Positions 15,063 through 22,816 of a DNA stretch of 42,279 bases are shown here, in pieces. The stretch lies in assembly GCA_946186115.1 (NCBI GenBank), contig CAMHLV010000021.1, positions 1 through 42,279 of the forward strand, read 5' to 3'. Each line of letters starts with the position of its first letter. The stretch's first letter is position 1. The DNA comes from an uncultured Prevotella sp. (GTDB lineage: Bacteria > Bacteroidota > Bacteroidia > Bacteroidales > Bacteroidaceae). Position numbers and translations under genes: made by a program. The notes below the pieces were generated by a model that had not been told where the DNA came from, did no database searches, and worked only from the letters and a program-made list of their open reading frames with translations.

Positions 15063-18000
15063 TTACTTCTTATACTTCAGTCGATACTCAAGAGGTGTCA
15101 TGCCAAACTTCTCCTTGAAGATGGTGGCAAAATTCTCGGCGGTCTTGAAACCTACATTGATGGCAAGCTCACTCATATTGATATTGGTATTGACCAGTAG
15201 CGTGAGAGCATGCTTCAGGCGAAGTTCGCGAACGAGCTCGGCAGGGGTCTTGGTAGTGATGGCGCGAACCTTGTGATAGAAGGGCACACGACCCATACCC
15301 ATGGCGGCGGCCATCTCTTCGAGACTGATCTGACCGCGGCTCATATTCTGAAGCACAAACTGCTCGATATTACGTATGAGCTGCTTATCCATGGCATTGC
15401 TCATAGAGTAGTCGCCCATGGTCTCCTCGCCATAGTACTGAGCCATAAGCTCACGGCCCTTGGAGACGGGTGACTGCTGTTGAGCCTCCTGCTCAGGCTG
15501 AGCGGCGGCGGCATCGTCGGCAGGAGCAGCGGCAGCGGAAGAATCGCCTACTGGCACATCGTCGTAACTCATCGACGACGTGGTCATACTGGCGTTGCGG
15601 CCCTCGAGCCGGCGTGTCTCACGACCCTCGATGGTGTTCATCTCAACCTCTACAGGACCGAGTCCCATAAGCATATTGAAGCGCATCACGGCATCCTGCA
15701 TATTGAAAGGCTTGGCGAGATAGTCGTCGGCCGACAGGGTGATATTCTGGTCGGCCATATCCTGCTCAGACAGCACACCCTCGGTGAGCAGCACAAACTT
15801 GGTCTTGCTGCGGCGAGCGTCCATCTTAAACTGGTTGCACAGTTCACTACCCGTCATCACATCCATGTCCTGCTTACAGATTACGAGGTCGGCATTGAGC
15901 ATCTCGATATCCTTGATGGCATCCTTGACATTGTCGTAGGCATGGAAGTCGTAAACGTTCATCAGATGGGCCTTCATGAAGTTGAGGAACTCGCGGTTGG
16001 AGTCGATGAGAATGACAACAAACTTCTTGCCCTGAGTATCGAACTTGATGGGGGCAATATCGGCAGTAAGGCTGCGGCTGTCGGTAGTGACGAGAGCAAC
16101 CTCGCCATGCTCGTTGAGTTCCATCTTATCCTTAGCGGTAGATTCGGCTTTCCTCTCGGGATTCTCAAGGGTAGATTGCATCTCTGAGATGCGCGTGATA
16201 ACCTGCAGCAGCTGGAAGTGGAGAGAGTTGAGCTGCTCGCGGCCCTCCATAGTCTCCTCGGTGCTCACCATGTTGCCGATGATGGTTGTCATACGGGCCA
16301 TGGGCTGACGGAGGTCTTCACTGGCATTCTTGATTTCCTCACGCTGGCGGCGCAATTCCTCAATCACAGTGCCCTTGCTCTTCCATACCTTCTTGAACTT
16401 CTTGATGCCATAGCGCCATACTAAGACAACGATAATGGCCATCACCACATAGGCTGTCAGCATCCACCATGACAGCCACCAGGGGCGATCTACGACAATC
16501 TCGATGGAGCGCATCTGATTGCTTATCGCACCATCGGCACTGATAGCCTTGACATGGAGAGTGTAGCGGCCACTGGGCAGATTCTCGAAGCGCACGCCAT
16601 GCAGCAGGGCATCACCATTGCGCCAGTCGTTGTCGAGACCTTCCATCCAGTACATAAACTGAAGGCGCTCGCCCTGGTTGTAGTTACCGGCAGCAAACTT
16701 GATGGTAAGATTGTTCTGATTGTTGGCCAGCTCTATCTTATTCATCTCGTTGAGTGCCGACGAGAGGATGATGCGACCGTCGTATTCATGACCGGTCTGT
16801 ATCTCTGTCTCGCCAATGAACAGCTGGGTAAGCATGACTCTGGGCAGCGACTCCTGCTCGTCCTTGCTGTGCTGACGAACCCAGTTGATGCCATAGAGAC
16901 CACCGAAAATCACTATGCCGTCGCTACGGGTAAGTATGGAGCCCATATTAAACTCATTGCTCTGCAGTCCGTCATAGACGCTATAGTTGTAGAGTCCGTA
17001 GTTGAAGGTTGCATCCTCATGGTCACGCTGTATTACCACACGGCTGATACCGTTGCTGGTGGATATCCAGATGTTGTGGTTCTTGTCTTCGGCAATACCG
17101 CAGATAGAATTGTTGCACAGTCCGTCGCTCTCGGTGAGATAGCTCAGGCGGTCGTTCTCTACATCGAGAATATTAACACCCTCACGTGTTCCCACCCACA
17201 GCAGGCCTCGCGAGTCTTCGAAAATCTGGGTGATGTAGTTGTTGGTGAAAGTAGAGAGATTGGTGCTGTTGCCCGTCAGCACTCTCTTGTCGCGTGTTGA
17301 CAGATTGAGCAGCACGAGACCTTCCGACGTTCCGATGAGCATGTTGTTGTTGCGGCCGTAGTACAGTGCCGTAATGGTGTTGGTGTTAAGCATTCCATTC
17401 TCACGGGTGTACGACGAGAAGGAATTCATTCGGGGGTTATACACCTGCAGTCCGCCGTTGGTGGCTATCCACAGATTGCCCGACTTATCGCTACAGAGGG
17501 CATTGATATTGTCGTCGATGAGGGTGCGCGAACTGTCGCGTGAGGCAGAGAAGAATGAGCTGGTGCCATTCTTGATGCGCGTCAGACCATTGTGCTTTGA
17601 ACCTACCCACAGGCTTCCGTCGGGGGTACTGGCCATACACGACACCTTGCTGCTGGCCAGCGGACCGTCGTAGCCCACCACGCCATGAGCGCCGGTGCCA
17701 TACCATACGGTGCTGTCGTCGGTCTGGGCTATGGCGGTGATATCGCCATTGAGCTTGGCATCAAACTTATAGATATTGTTGCCATAGTAGGCCACACCCG
17801 ACTTCTCGGTACCTACCCACAGCAGGTCGGTATCATCAACATAGACGCTCTGGATGCTCGTAACTTCCTCGGCACTCCTCTTGTCGTTGATATTGCGGGG
17901 CTGCACGGTTTCCATCTCATAGTTGTTGACACTGGTGCGGATAAGTCCGGTCCTGTCAGTACCAATCCAGATGTTGCCGCTGCGGTCGCCAGCCATGCCA

Positions 18001-18818
18001 TTGACACTATGGTCAACCGATATTCCGCTAAGTCCCAACTGGTCGCCAACGGTAGTGTTCCAGGTGTTGGCATTCTTATTATATACCATCAGCGTGCCCT
18101 GTCCGTAGAGCCAGATATTGTCCATCTGGTCGGCAAAAGCCTTCAGTGAACTGCTGCGGCGCAGATGCTGCTGCGCGATGTAGTCGGTCTGCCACACGGT
18201 GTGCTGCTGTCGCATGATGTCGCAGCATACCATACGACCGTCGTCATAGACTACTACGGCACCGTCGCGGCACTCGCTGATAGAACAGATATTGCCCTGG
18301 GGCACGCCGTGGGCATCGTTGGTATAGCCGAACTCGTAGTTGGTCTGCTGCTGCATGTTATAGGCTACGACACCCTTGTTGGGGATGGAAGCCCAGAAGT
18401 TCTTGTGGCGGTCGATATAGACGACATTGGGTTTTCCCTCGATGCCCATACCGGCATACACCTGCTTCATGTCGCGCTCAAAGCTCTCCGACTGGGGATG
18501 ATAGACGCAGAATCCTGCCGACGTCTCTATCCACAGGTTGCCGTCGAGCATTTCCTGAATACTGATGATATAACTATCGGGCAGCGATGAGCCGTCCTGC
18601 GAATTGCTCTGGAAATTCTTGAAGGTGTAGCCGTCGAAACGGTACAAGCCCGAAGGCGTACCGAACCACATGTAGCCGCGCTGATCCTTCAGGATGCAGT
18701 TTATCTGACTACTTATAAGTCCGTTGCGGGCATCAAGCGTCTTAAACAGATATAAGCCTGCTGCTGCCAGCGGCATGGCAAGCATTATAATCAACAATAT
18801 CCTCTTCAGTCTGTTCAT
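15063..18818 (-). CDS. Degenerate hybrid two-component-type transmembrane AraC regulator
   Basis: A 1251-residue protein laid out as in Bacteroidetes hybrid two-component regulators. There is an N-terminal signal/membrane segment (7-25), a two-component propeller domain of W(F/V/I)GT-type blades (35-660), Y_Y_Y domain (about 700-778), transmembrane helix (783-803), short coiled DHp-like region (810-885), receiver-like domain (932-1052), Ala/Gln-rich linker (1093-1116) and AraC-type HTH (1145-1251). The phosphorelay is dismantled: the H-box reads SEDLRQPM with Glu834 where His is expected; there is no HATPase domain at all (about 55 residues join DHp to receiver); and the receiver has Lys982 at the phospho-Asp site (DLVICKQDMDVMTG), while Thr1012 and Lys1036 remain. 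It probably signals conformationally. Upstream is kdsD across a repeat array; downstream, 10 bases on, is the exported PLD gene. Confidence 0.9.
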   Translation of the reverse strand: MNRLKRILLIIMLAMPLAAAGLYLFKTLDARNGLISSQINCILKDQRGYMWFGTPSGLYRFDGYTFKNFQSNSQDGSSLPDSYIISIQEMLDGNLWIETSAGFCVYHPQSESFERDMKQVYAGMGIEGKPNVVYIDRHKNFWASIPNKGVVAYNMQQQTNYEFGYTNDAHGVPQGNICSISECRDGAVVVYDDGRMVCCDIMRQQHTVWQTDYIAQQHLRRSSSLKAFADQMDNIWLYGQGTLMVYNKNANTWNTTVGDQLGLSGISVDHSVNGMAGDRSGNIWIGTDRTGLIRTSVNNYEMETVQPRNINDKRSAEEVTSIQSVYVDDTDLLWVGTEKSGVAYYGNNIYKFDAKLNGDITAIAQTDDSTVWYGTGAHGVVGYDGPLASSKVSCMASTPDGSLWVGSKHNGLTRIKNGTSSFFSASRDSSRTLIDDNINALCSDKSGNLWIATNGGLQVYNPRMNSFSSYTRENGMLNTNTITALYYGRNNNMLIGTSEGLVLLNLSTRDKRVLTGNSTNLSTFTNNYITQIFEDSRGLLWVGTREGVNILDVENDRLSYLTESDGLCNNSICGIAEDKNHNIWISTSNGISRVVIQRDHEDATFNYGLYNYSVYDGLQSNEFNMGSILTRSDGIVIFGGLYGINWVRQHSKDEQESLPRVMLTQLFIGETEIQTGHEYDGRIILSSALNEMNKIELANNQNNLTIKFAAGNYNQGERLQFMYWMEGLDNDWRNGDALLHGVRFENLPSGRYTLHVKAISADGAISNQMRSIEIVVDRPWWLSWWMLTAYVVMAIIVVLVWRYGIKKFKKVWKSKGTVIEELRRQREEIKNASEDLRQPMARMTTIIGNMVSTEETMEGREQLNSLHFQLLQVITRISEMQSTLENPERKAESTAKDKMELNEHGEVALVTTDSRSLTADIAPIKFDTQGKKFVVILIDSNREFLNFMKAHLMNVYDFHAYDNVKDAIKDIEMLNADLVICKQDMDVMTGSELCNQFKMDARRSKTKFVLLTEGVLSEQDMADQNITLSADDYLAKPFNMQDAVMRFNMLMGLGPVEVEMNTIEGRETRRLEGRNASMTTSSMSYDDVPVGDSSAAAAPADDAAAAQPEQEAQQQSPVSKGRELMAQYYGEETMGDYSMSNAMDKQLIRNIEQFVLQNMSRGQISLEEMAAAMGMGRVPFYHKVRAITTKTPAELVRELRLKHALTLLVNTNINMSELAINVGFKTAENFATIFKEKFGMTPLEYRLKYKK

Positions 18819-18823
18819 ATCTC

Positions 18824-18911
18824 AATAAACAATAAACAATAACCGTTAAACAATAACCGTTAAACAATAACCAATAACCAATAAACAATAACCGTTAAAC
18901 AATAACCGTTA
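18824..18911. repeat. Junction tandem array, AATAACCGTTAAAC units
   Basis: An array of AATAACCGTTAAAC (14 bp) mixed with AATAACC and AATAAAC (7 bp) units fills the 90-base kdsD-regulator gap and includes the kdsD stop codon. It forms the leader region of the regulator gene on the minus strand. Copy number could vary by slippage. Confidence 0.9.
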
Positions 18912-19856
18912 TAGCACACACGCATAGCGATCGACGATGCCAAGCAGGTGGTGCTCGCTGTCGGCCACAAGTACGTTGTGTATCTTATGTTCGTTCATTA
19001 TCTTCTGTATATCGGCAATCTTGGCCTGCGGACCAACCATCTTGGGGCTGCGCGTCATGATATCGCCCACAGTGCGATCGAAGAATTCGGCCTGCCATTT
19101 CTCCATGGCACGGCGGATGTCACCATCGGTGATAAGACCGCAAATACGTCCGTCGGCCAGAGCGACGCCCAGTCCCAGCTTGCCTTTGCTCACCAGGATG
19201 ATGGCCTCGCCAAGATGCATCTGCTCTGACAGTATGGGCAGATTGTCGGTCAGCATCACGTCGGCAGCAGTAGTCAGCAGGCGCTTGCCCAGTTCGCCAC
19301 CGGGGTGGAACTGTGCGAAATCCTGCGGACGGAAATTGCGACGCTCCATAAGTGCCACGGCAAGGGCATCGCCCAAGGCCAGCGTGGCTGTTGTGGAACT
19401 TGTTGGTGCCAGATTGAGCGGGCAGGCTTCTTTATCAACCTTGATGCTCAGGTGGCAGGTGGAATATTTTGCCAGCAGCGACTCGGGATTGCCGCTCATG
19501 CCGATGATGGGTATCTCCATGTGGAGCACCATAGGGATGAAGCGCAGCAGTTCGTCGGTCTGGCCGGAATTGGAGATTGCCACCACCACATCGCCTTGCG
19601 CCATCACTCCTAAGTCGCCATGATATACGTCGAGGGGATTGACAAAGAACGAAGGGGTGCCGGTAGATGCCAGCGTAGCGGCTATCTTGGCTCCGATGTG
19701 TCCGCTCTTGCCCACTCCAGTAACAATAACCTTACCCTTGCAGTGAAGTATAAGTTCCACGGCACGGTCGAAGTCGGCATCGAGCTGGGGAATCAGTCCG
19801 AGCACGGCATCAGCCTCGTCTCTGAGACACTGTATGGCATAATCTCGCGTTGTCAT
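18909..19856 (-). CDS. kdsD: Arabinose-5-phosphate isomerase
   Basis: Converts ribulose-5-phosphate to arabinose-5-phosphate, the first step to KDO for LPS. At 315 residues it has the usual length and plan: SIS domain (about 30-175; VTGVGKSGHIGAKIAATLASTGTPSFF, SNSGQTDELL, TSSTTATLALGDALA) and two CBS domains (about 200-315; VMLTDNLPIL, LITDGDIRRAM, IMTRSPKMV, VLVADSEHHLLGIVD). It lies 21 bases behind kdsA, whose product condenses the arabinose-5-phosphate made here. The stop codon lies inside the repeat array in front of the membrane regulator. Confidence 0.95.
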   Translation of the reverse strand: MTTRDYAIQCLRDEADAVLGLIPQLDADFDRAVELILHCKGKVIVTGVGKSGHIGAKIAATLASTGTPSFFVNPLDVYHGDLGVMAQGDVVVAISNSGQTDELLRFIPMVLHMEIPIIGMSGNPESLLAKYSTCHLSIKVDKEACPLNLAPTSSTTATLALGDALAVALMERRNFRPQDFAQFHPGGELGKRLLTTAADVMLTDNLPILSEQMHLGEAIILVSKGKLGLGVALADGRICGLITDGDIRRAMEKWQAEFFDRTVGDIMTRSPKMVGPQAKIADIQKIMNEHKIHNVLVADSEHHLLGIVDRYACVL

Positions 19857-19877
19857 TCTCTTTCTTTCGTAATTCCG

Positions 19878-20633
19878 TTATTCCATGATTCTTTCAACCA
19901 GCGCTTCCAGCTTGTCGAGTTCGAGCATGTTGGCGGCATCACTCAGTCCCTGGTCGGGATTGGGGTGAACCTCGAAGAACCATCCTGTGGCTCCGAAGGC
20001 CTTGGCTGCCAAAGCCATCTGAGGCACGAAGCGGCGGTCGCCACCTGTCTTGCCTTCAGCACCACCGGGGCGCTGCACGCTGTGGGTGCAGTCCATGATA
20101 ACGGTAGGAACCAGCTCGAGCATGTCGGGGATGTTGCGGAAGTCAACTACCAGATTGTTGTAGCCCATCATGTTGCCACGCTCAGTGAGCCATACGTCGC
20201 TGGCTCCGCCATCGCGGGCTTTCTCAACGGGATAGCGCATGTCGCGGCCCGAGAGAAACTGGGCCTTCTTGATGTTGACAATCTTGCCGGTGTGGGCTGC
20301 TGCCAGCAGCAGGTCGGTCTGGCGGCAGAGGAATGCGGGAATCTGCAACACATCGACAACTTCTCCTGCCGGTGCTGCCTGCCAAGACTCATGGATGTCG
20401 GTTATCAGACGCAGTCCATACTTAGACTTTACGTCGTTGAGCATCAGGAGTCCATGGTCGATGCCAGGACCTCGGAATGATTTGAGAGATGTACGGTTAG
20501 CCTTGTCGAACGAGGCTTTGAATATGATGTCAGTTCCCAGACGGCGGTTGATATCAGCCAGCTTGGCAGCCACTGTATCCAGCAGCTCGGCCGACTCTAT
20601 CACGCATGGACCTGCTATTATCGTATGTTCCAT
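19878..20633 (-). CDS. kdsA: 3-deoxy-8-phosphooctulonate synthase (KDO-8-P synthase)
   Basis: Condenses phosphoenolpyruvate with arabinose-5-phosphate to KDO-8-phosphate, for the LPS inner core. At 251 residues it is slightly shorter than proteobacterial enzymes (about 280). Seen motifs: IIAGPCVIES at the N-terminus, FKASFDKANRTSLKSFRGPG, ITDIHE, DVLQIPAFLCRQTDLL and DCTHSVQRPGG. It is the first gene of a leftward kdsA-kdsD pair that may continue into the regulator and PLD genes. A TATCTTTG box lies 29 bases upstream of the start. Confidence 0.96.
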   Translation of the reverse strand: MEHTIIAGPCVIESAELLDTVAAKLADINRRLGTDIIFKASFDKANRTSLKSFRGPGIDHGLLMLNDVKSKYGLRLITDIHESWQAAPAGEVVDVLQIPAFLCRQTDLLLAAAHTGKIVNIKKAQFLSGRDMRYPVEKARDGGASDVWLTERGNMMGYNNLVVDFRNIPDMLELVPTVIMDCTHSVQRPGGAEGKTGGDRRFVPQMALAAKAFGATGWFFEVHPNPDQGLSDAANMLELDKLEALVERIME

Positions 20634-20661
20634 AGTGCAACGGTATGTGTATATGACCTTG

Positions 20662-20669
20662 CAAAGATA
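20662..20669 (-). promoter_or_regulatory. Candidate -7 box for kdsA
   Basis: Minus-strand TATCTTTG matches TAnnTTTG and lies 28 bases before the kdsA ATG. The -33 region carries only ATGG at the right distance, so the match is partial. Confidence 0.55.
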
Positions 20670-20707
20670 AGCATTTTTCCATGAACCACCATGTTTTTAG
20701 TAAAATA

Positions 20708-20757
20708 TTTGCCAAAAAGGGCAAAAAGTTTCAGAAATATCAGTGCCCTTTAGGGCA
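20708..20757 (-). terminator. Possible terminator hairpins after the LytTR operon
   Basis: Two hairpins follow the regulator stop in minus-strand order: TGCCC-TAAA-GGGCA (20757-20744), then TTTGCC-CTTTTT-GGCAAA (20725-20708), the latter trailed by TATTTTAC. Stems are short (5-6 bp). Confidence 0.45.
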
Positions 20758-20763
20758 AGTGTG

Positions 20764-21528
20764 TTATTTCCCCAGAAACTTGGCATCGAGATAGCTCTGG
20801 AAATTGTCCTTATACATGTCTCCTATGGGCAGATAGGTATCCGAGTCCATAATGACTCGGTTTTTGTTTACTTCTGCTATCTTGGTGAGATTGATTATGT
20901 AGGAGCGGTGTATGCGCATGAAATAGTCGGGCAGCCGCTCTTCCATCTTCTTCATAGAGAGCAGCGTGACTATGGGTTTGGCTTCTCCTTCGATATATAC
21001 CTTAAGATACTCGCTCATGGCCTCGACATAGCGGATGCTGCTGATGTTGACCTTGACAATGCGGTACTCGGTCTTGAGGAAGATGGTAGCCTCTCCACCG
21101 ACCTCTCCCCAATTAGGGAGGGGAGAAGCGTGGGCACCGAAGTCACCCCTCTCTGTGGAGGGGGATAGGAGGAGGCTCCTCTCCTTCAGTCTGTTGGCAG
21201 CACGCTGGAAATCCTGCATGCCGAAGGGCTTCAGCAGATAATCAACGGCATTAACCTTGAATCCCTCTACAGCATACTCGGCATAGGCTGTGGTGAACAC
21301 GACAAGTGGAGGAACTGCGAGCGACTTTACGAAGTCCATGCCATTTAGGTCGGGCATGTTGATATCGCAGAATATGGCATCTACCGTATCTTGTTCGAGA
21401 AACTGACGAGCCTCGACGGCACTCTGGCACTGGGCTGCCAGTTCCAGGAAAGGCACCTTGCCTATGTAGGCTGCTATCTGCTGCAGAGCCAGGGGCTCAT
21501 CATCTATTGCCAAGCATCTTATAATCAT
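20764..21528 (-). CDS. LytTR-family response regulator
   Basis: A 254-residue regulator: receiver domain (1-115; AIDDEPLA acidic pair, phospho-Asp55 in FCDINMPDLNG, FTTAYAEYAVEGF, DYLLKPF) and LytTR DNA-binding domain (about 150-250; IFLKTEYRIVKV, RYVEAMSEYLKVY, RIHRSYIINL). It is the last gene of the operon behind the LytS-type kinase (30-base gap), its likely partner. The linker carries an extra segment (about residues 118-147) coded by C/G-rich repeat sequence. The window's other LytTR regulator has about 16 fewer residues here. Candidate target: the operon's own promoter near 27237-27318. Confidence 0.92.
   Translation of the reverse strand: MIIRCLAIDDEPLALQQIAAYIGKVPFLELAAQCQSAVEARQFLEQDTVDAIFCDINMPDLNGMDFVKSLAVPPLVVFTTAYAEYAVEGFKVNAVDYLLKPFGMQDFQRAANRLKERSLLLSPSTERGDFGAHASPLPNWGEVGGEATIFLKTEYRIVKVNISSIRYVEAMSEYLKVYIEGEAKPIVTLLSMKKMEERLPDYFMRIHRSYIINLTKIAEVNKNRVIMDSDTYLPIGDMYKDNFQSYLDAKFLGK
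21088..21177. repeat. In-frame inverted-repeat element in the LytTR regulator linker
   Basis: Contains two hairpin-like units, CTCTCCCCAATTAGGGAGGG with its following GGAG, and CCCCTCTCTGTGGAGGGGG, plus AGGAGGCTCCTC. It resembles intergenic G/C-run elements rather than regulator coding sequence; a partial relative is at 27325-27357. Confidence 0.7.
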
Positions 21529-21558
21529 AGTAGTTTGTAGTATTGTTGTTATGTTGCG

Positions 21559-22788
21559 TTACGTTCTCTGTAGCGGAATCATCAGTTCGACACTGTAAAT
21601 GTCGGCCTCATCCTTTATATTCAGCGTATAGTTGTTATCATACAGTAAGTTTAAGCGTTGTTTAACATTGGCGAGCCCTACCCCGCCCTTCTCCTCATTG
21701 GGCTTGTCGGCCTTTGAGTTGCTGCAGAGGAAGCGCAGCCTGCTCCCGTTATCTTCCAGTTCCACCTTGACATTGATGAATGTGTCGTGCTTGTAACTGA
21801 TGCCGTGCTTGAAGGCATTCTCGATGAAGGTGATAAGCATCAGAGGCGGAATCAGGCAGTCGGGGGCTTCAGTGGGCAGATCGACACTGATGCTGACCTT
21901 GTCGGTGAAGCGAAGCCTCATCAGGGTGATATAGTTGCGGATGAAGTCGAACTCACGACTGAGAGGCACTCCTTGCTTGTTGCCCTCATAGAGTACGAAG
22001 CGCATCATCTTCGACAACTCGAGAATAGTGCCCTTGGCTTTTTCCGGGTCGATATCCACCAAGGCATGGATATTGTTGAGGGTGTTCATGAAGAAGTGTG
22101 GATTGATCTGGTATTTCAGATACTCCAGCTGCTGCTCAAGGTTTTCCTTCTCCAGCTGCACGAGTTTCTTACGGTCGATACGGCTTCTGAAATATACCTT
22201 GATTCCTACGTTCATGCCCCACATCAGGATGACAACGAAGAATGCCACAATATCGTGCTGACCGATGAATGCCGGCGGCACATGCTTGCCCTGCTTGAAC
22301 TCTCTGTGGCGGAAACCTCTGTCGCCCATACTCTCCATGTCGTCTTCTGGCGGCGGCTCATGATCGAAGAAATCGTCGTGAGGTCCCTTGTCGTGACGCT
22401 CCATATCCCTAAAGTCCTTGTCGCGAGGCCCCCTGTCGCGTGGTCCCCTGTCGCGCATTGCAGAATGACGATGCTTGAAATCATCGGGTTTATGACTGCA
22501 CTGATACAGGGTGAATGCTCCTAACAGACAAGCTGCCAGGGCCACATAGAGCACTCGCTTCTGGCGGTAAACCAGCAGCGGAGCAAGGATGAAGTTGTGA
22601 ATAAGAAAGAGTAGCAGGTAGATGCCGAATTTACGCCATACCAGCCACACCTCCTGCCAGTCGAACTCCAGGTTGGAGTCGCTGGCAGTACGGATGTAGA
22701 GGCTGAGCACCGGCGCTGCGAAGAGCAGTCCCCACAGCGCCGTGTATGCTAGGTTTTCGTATTTCGACTGTCGTTGCATCCAATTCAT
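21559..22788 (-). CDS. LytS/YesM-type sensor histidine kinase with His/Asp-rich periplasmic loop
   Basis: A 409-residue kinase with four predicted transmembrane helices (about 14-32, 54-73, 79-96, 179-200). It then has the His_kinase module with phospho-His231 in QINPHFFMNTLNNIHAL, and an ATP-binding domain with LITFIENAFKHG and GVGLANVKQRL. The segment between helices 3 and 4 (about 98-178), periplasmic by this topology, is very unusual: nine His and many Asp/Glu/Arg in repeats such as RDRGPRDRGPRDKDFRDM and HDKGPHDDFFDHEPPPEDD. Metal or cation sensing is a fair guess. It sits 28 bases after a carbohydrate-binding gene and 30 bases before the LytTR regulator, all in one operon. Confidence 0.9.
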   Translation of the reverse strand: MNWMQRQSKYENLAYTALWGLLFAAPVLSLYIRTASDSNLEFDWQEVWLVWRKFGIYLLLFLIHNFILAPLLVYRQKRVLYVALAACLLGAFTLYQCSHKPDDFKHRHSAMRDRGPRDRGPRDKDFRDMERHDKGPHDDFFDHEPPPEDDMESMGDRGFRHREFKQGKHVPPAFIGQHDIVAFFVVILMWGMNVGIKVYFRSRIDRKKLVQLEKENLEQQLEYLKYQINPHFFMNTLNNIHALVDIDPEKAKGTILELSKMMRFVLYEGNKQGVPLSREFDFIRNYITLMRLRFTDKVSISVDLPTEAPDCLIPPLMLITFIENAFKHGISYKHDTFINVKVELEDNGSRLRFLCSNSKADKPNEEKGGVGLANVKQRLNLLYDNNYTLNIKDEADIYSVELMIPLQRT

Positions 22789-22816
22789 AGAACGCCGAAT
22801 TACAAAGTTTATTATT

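Noticed and set aside
16554..17300. Long open frames antisense to the membrane regulator
   Set aside because: The sense strand holds propeller-blade motifs throughout; the antisense products show no recognisable fold.
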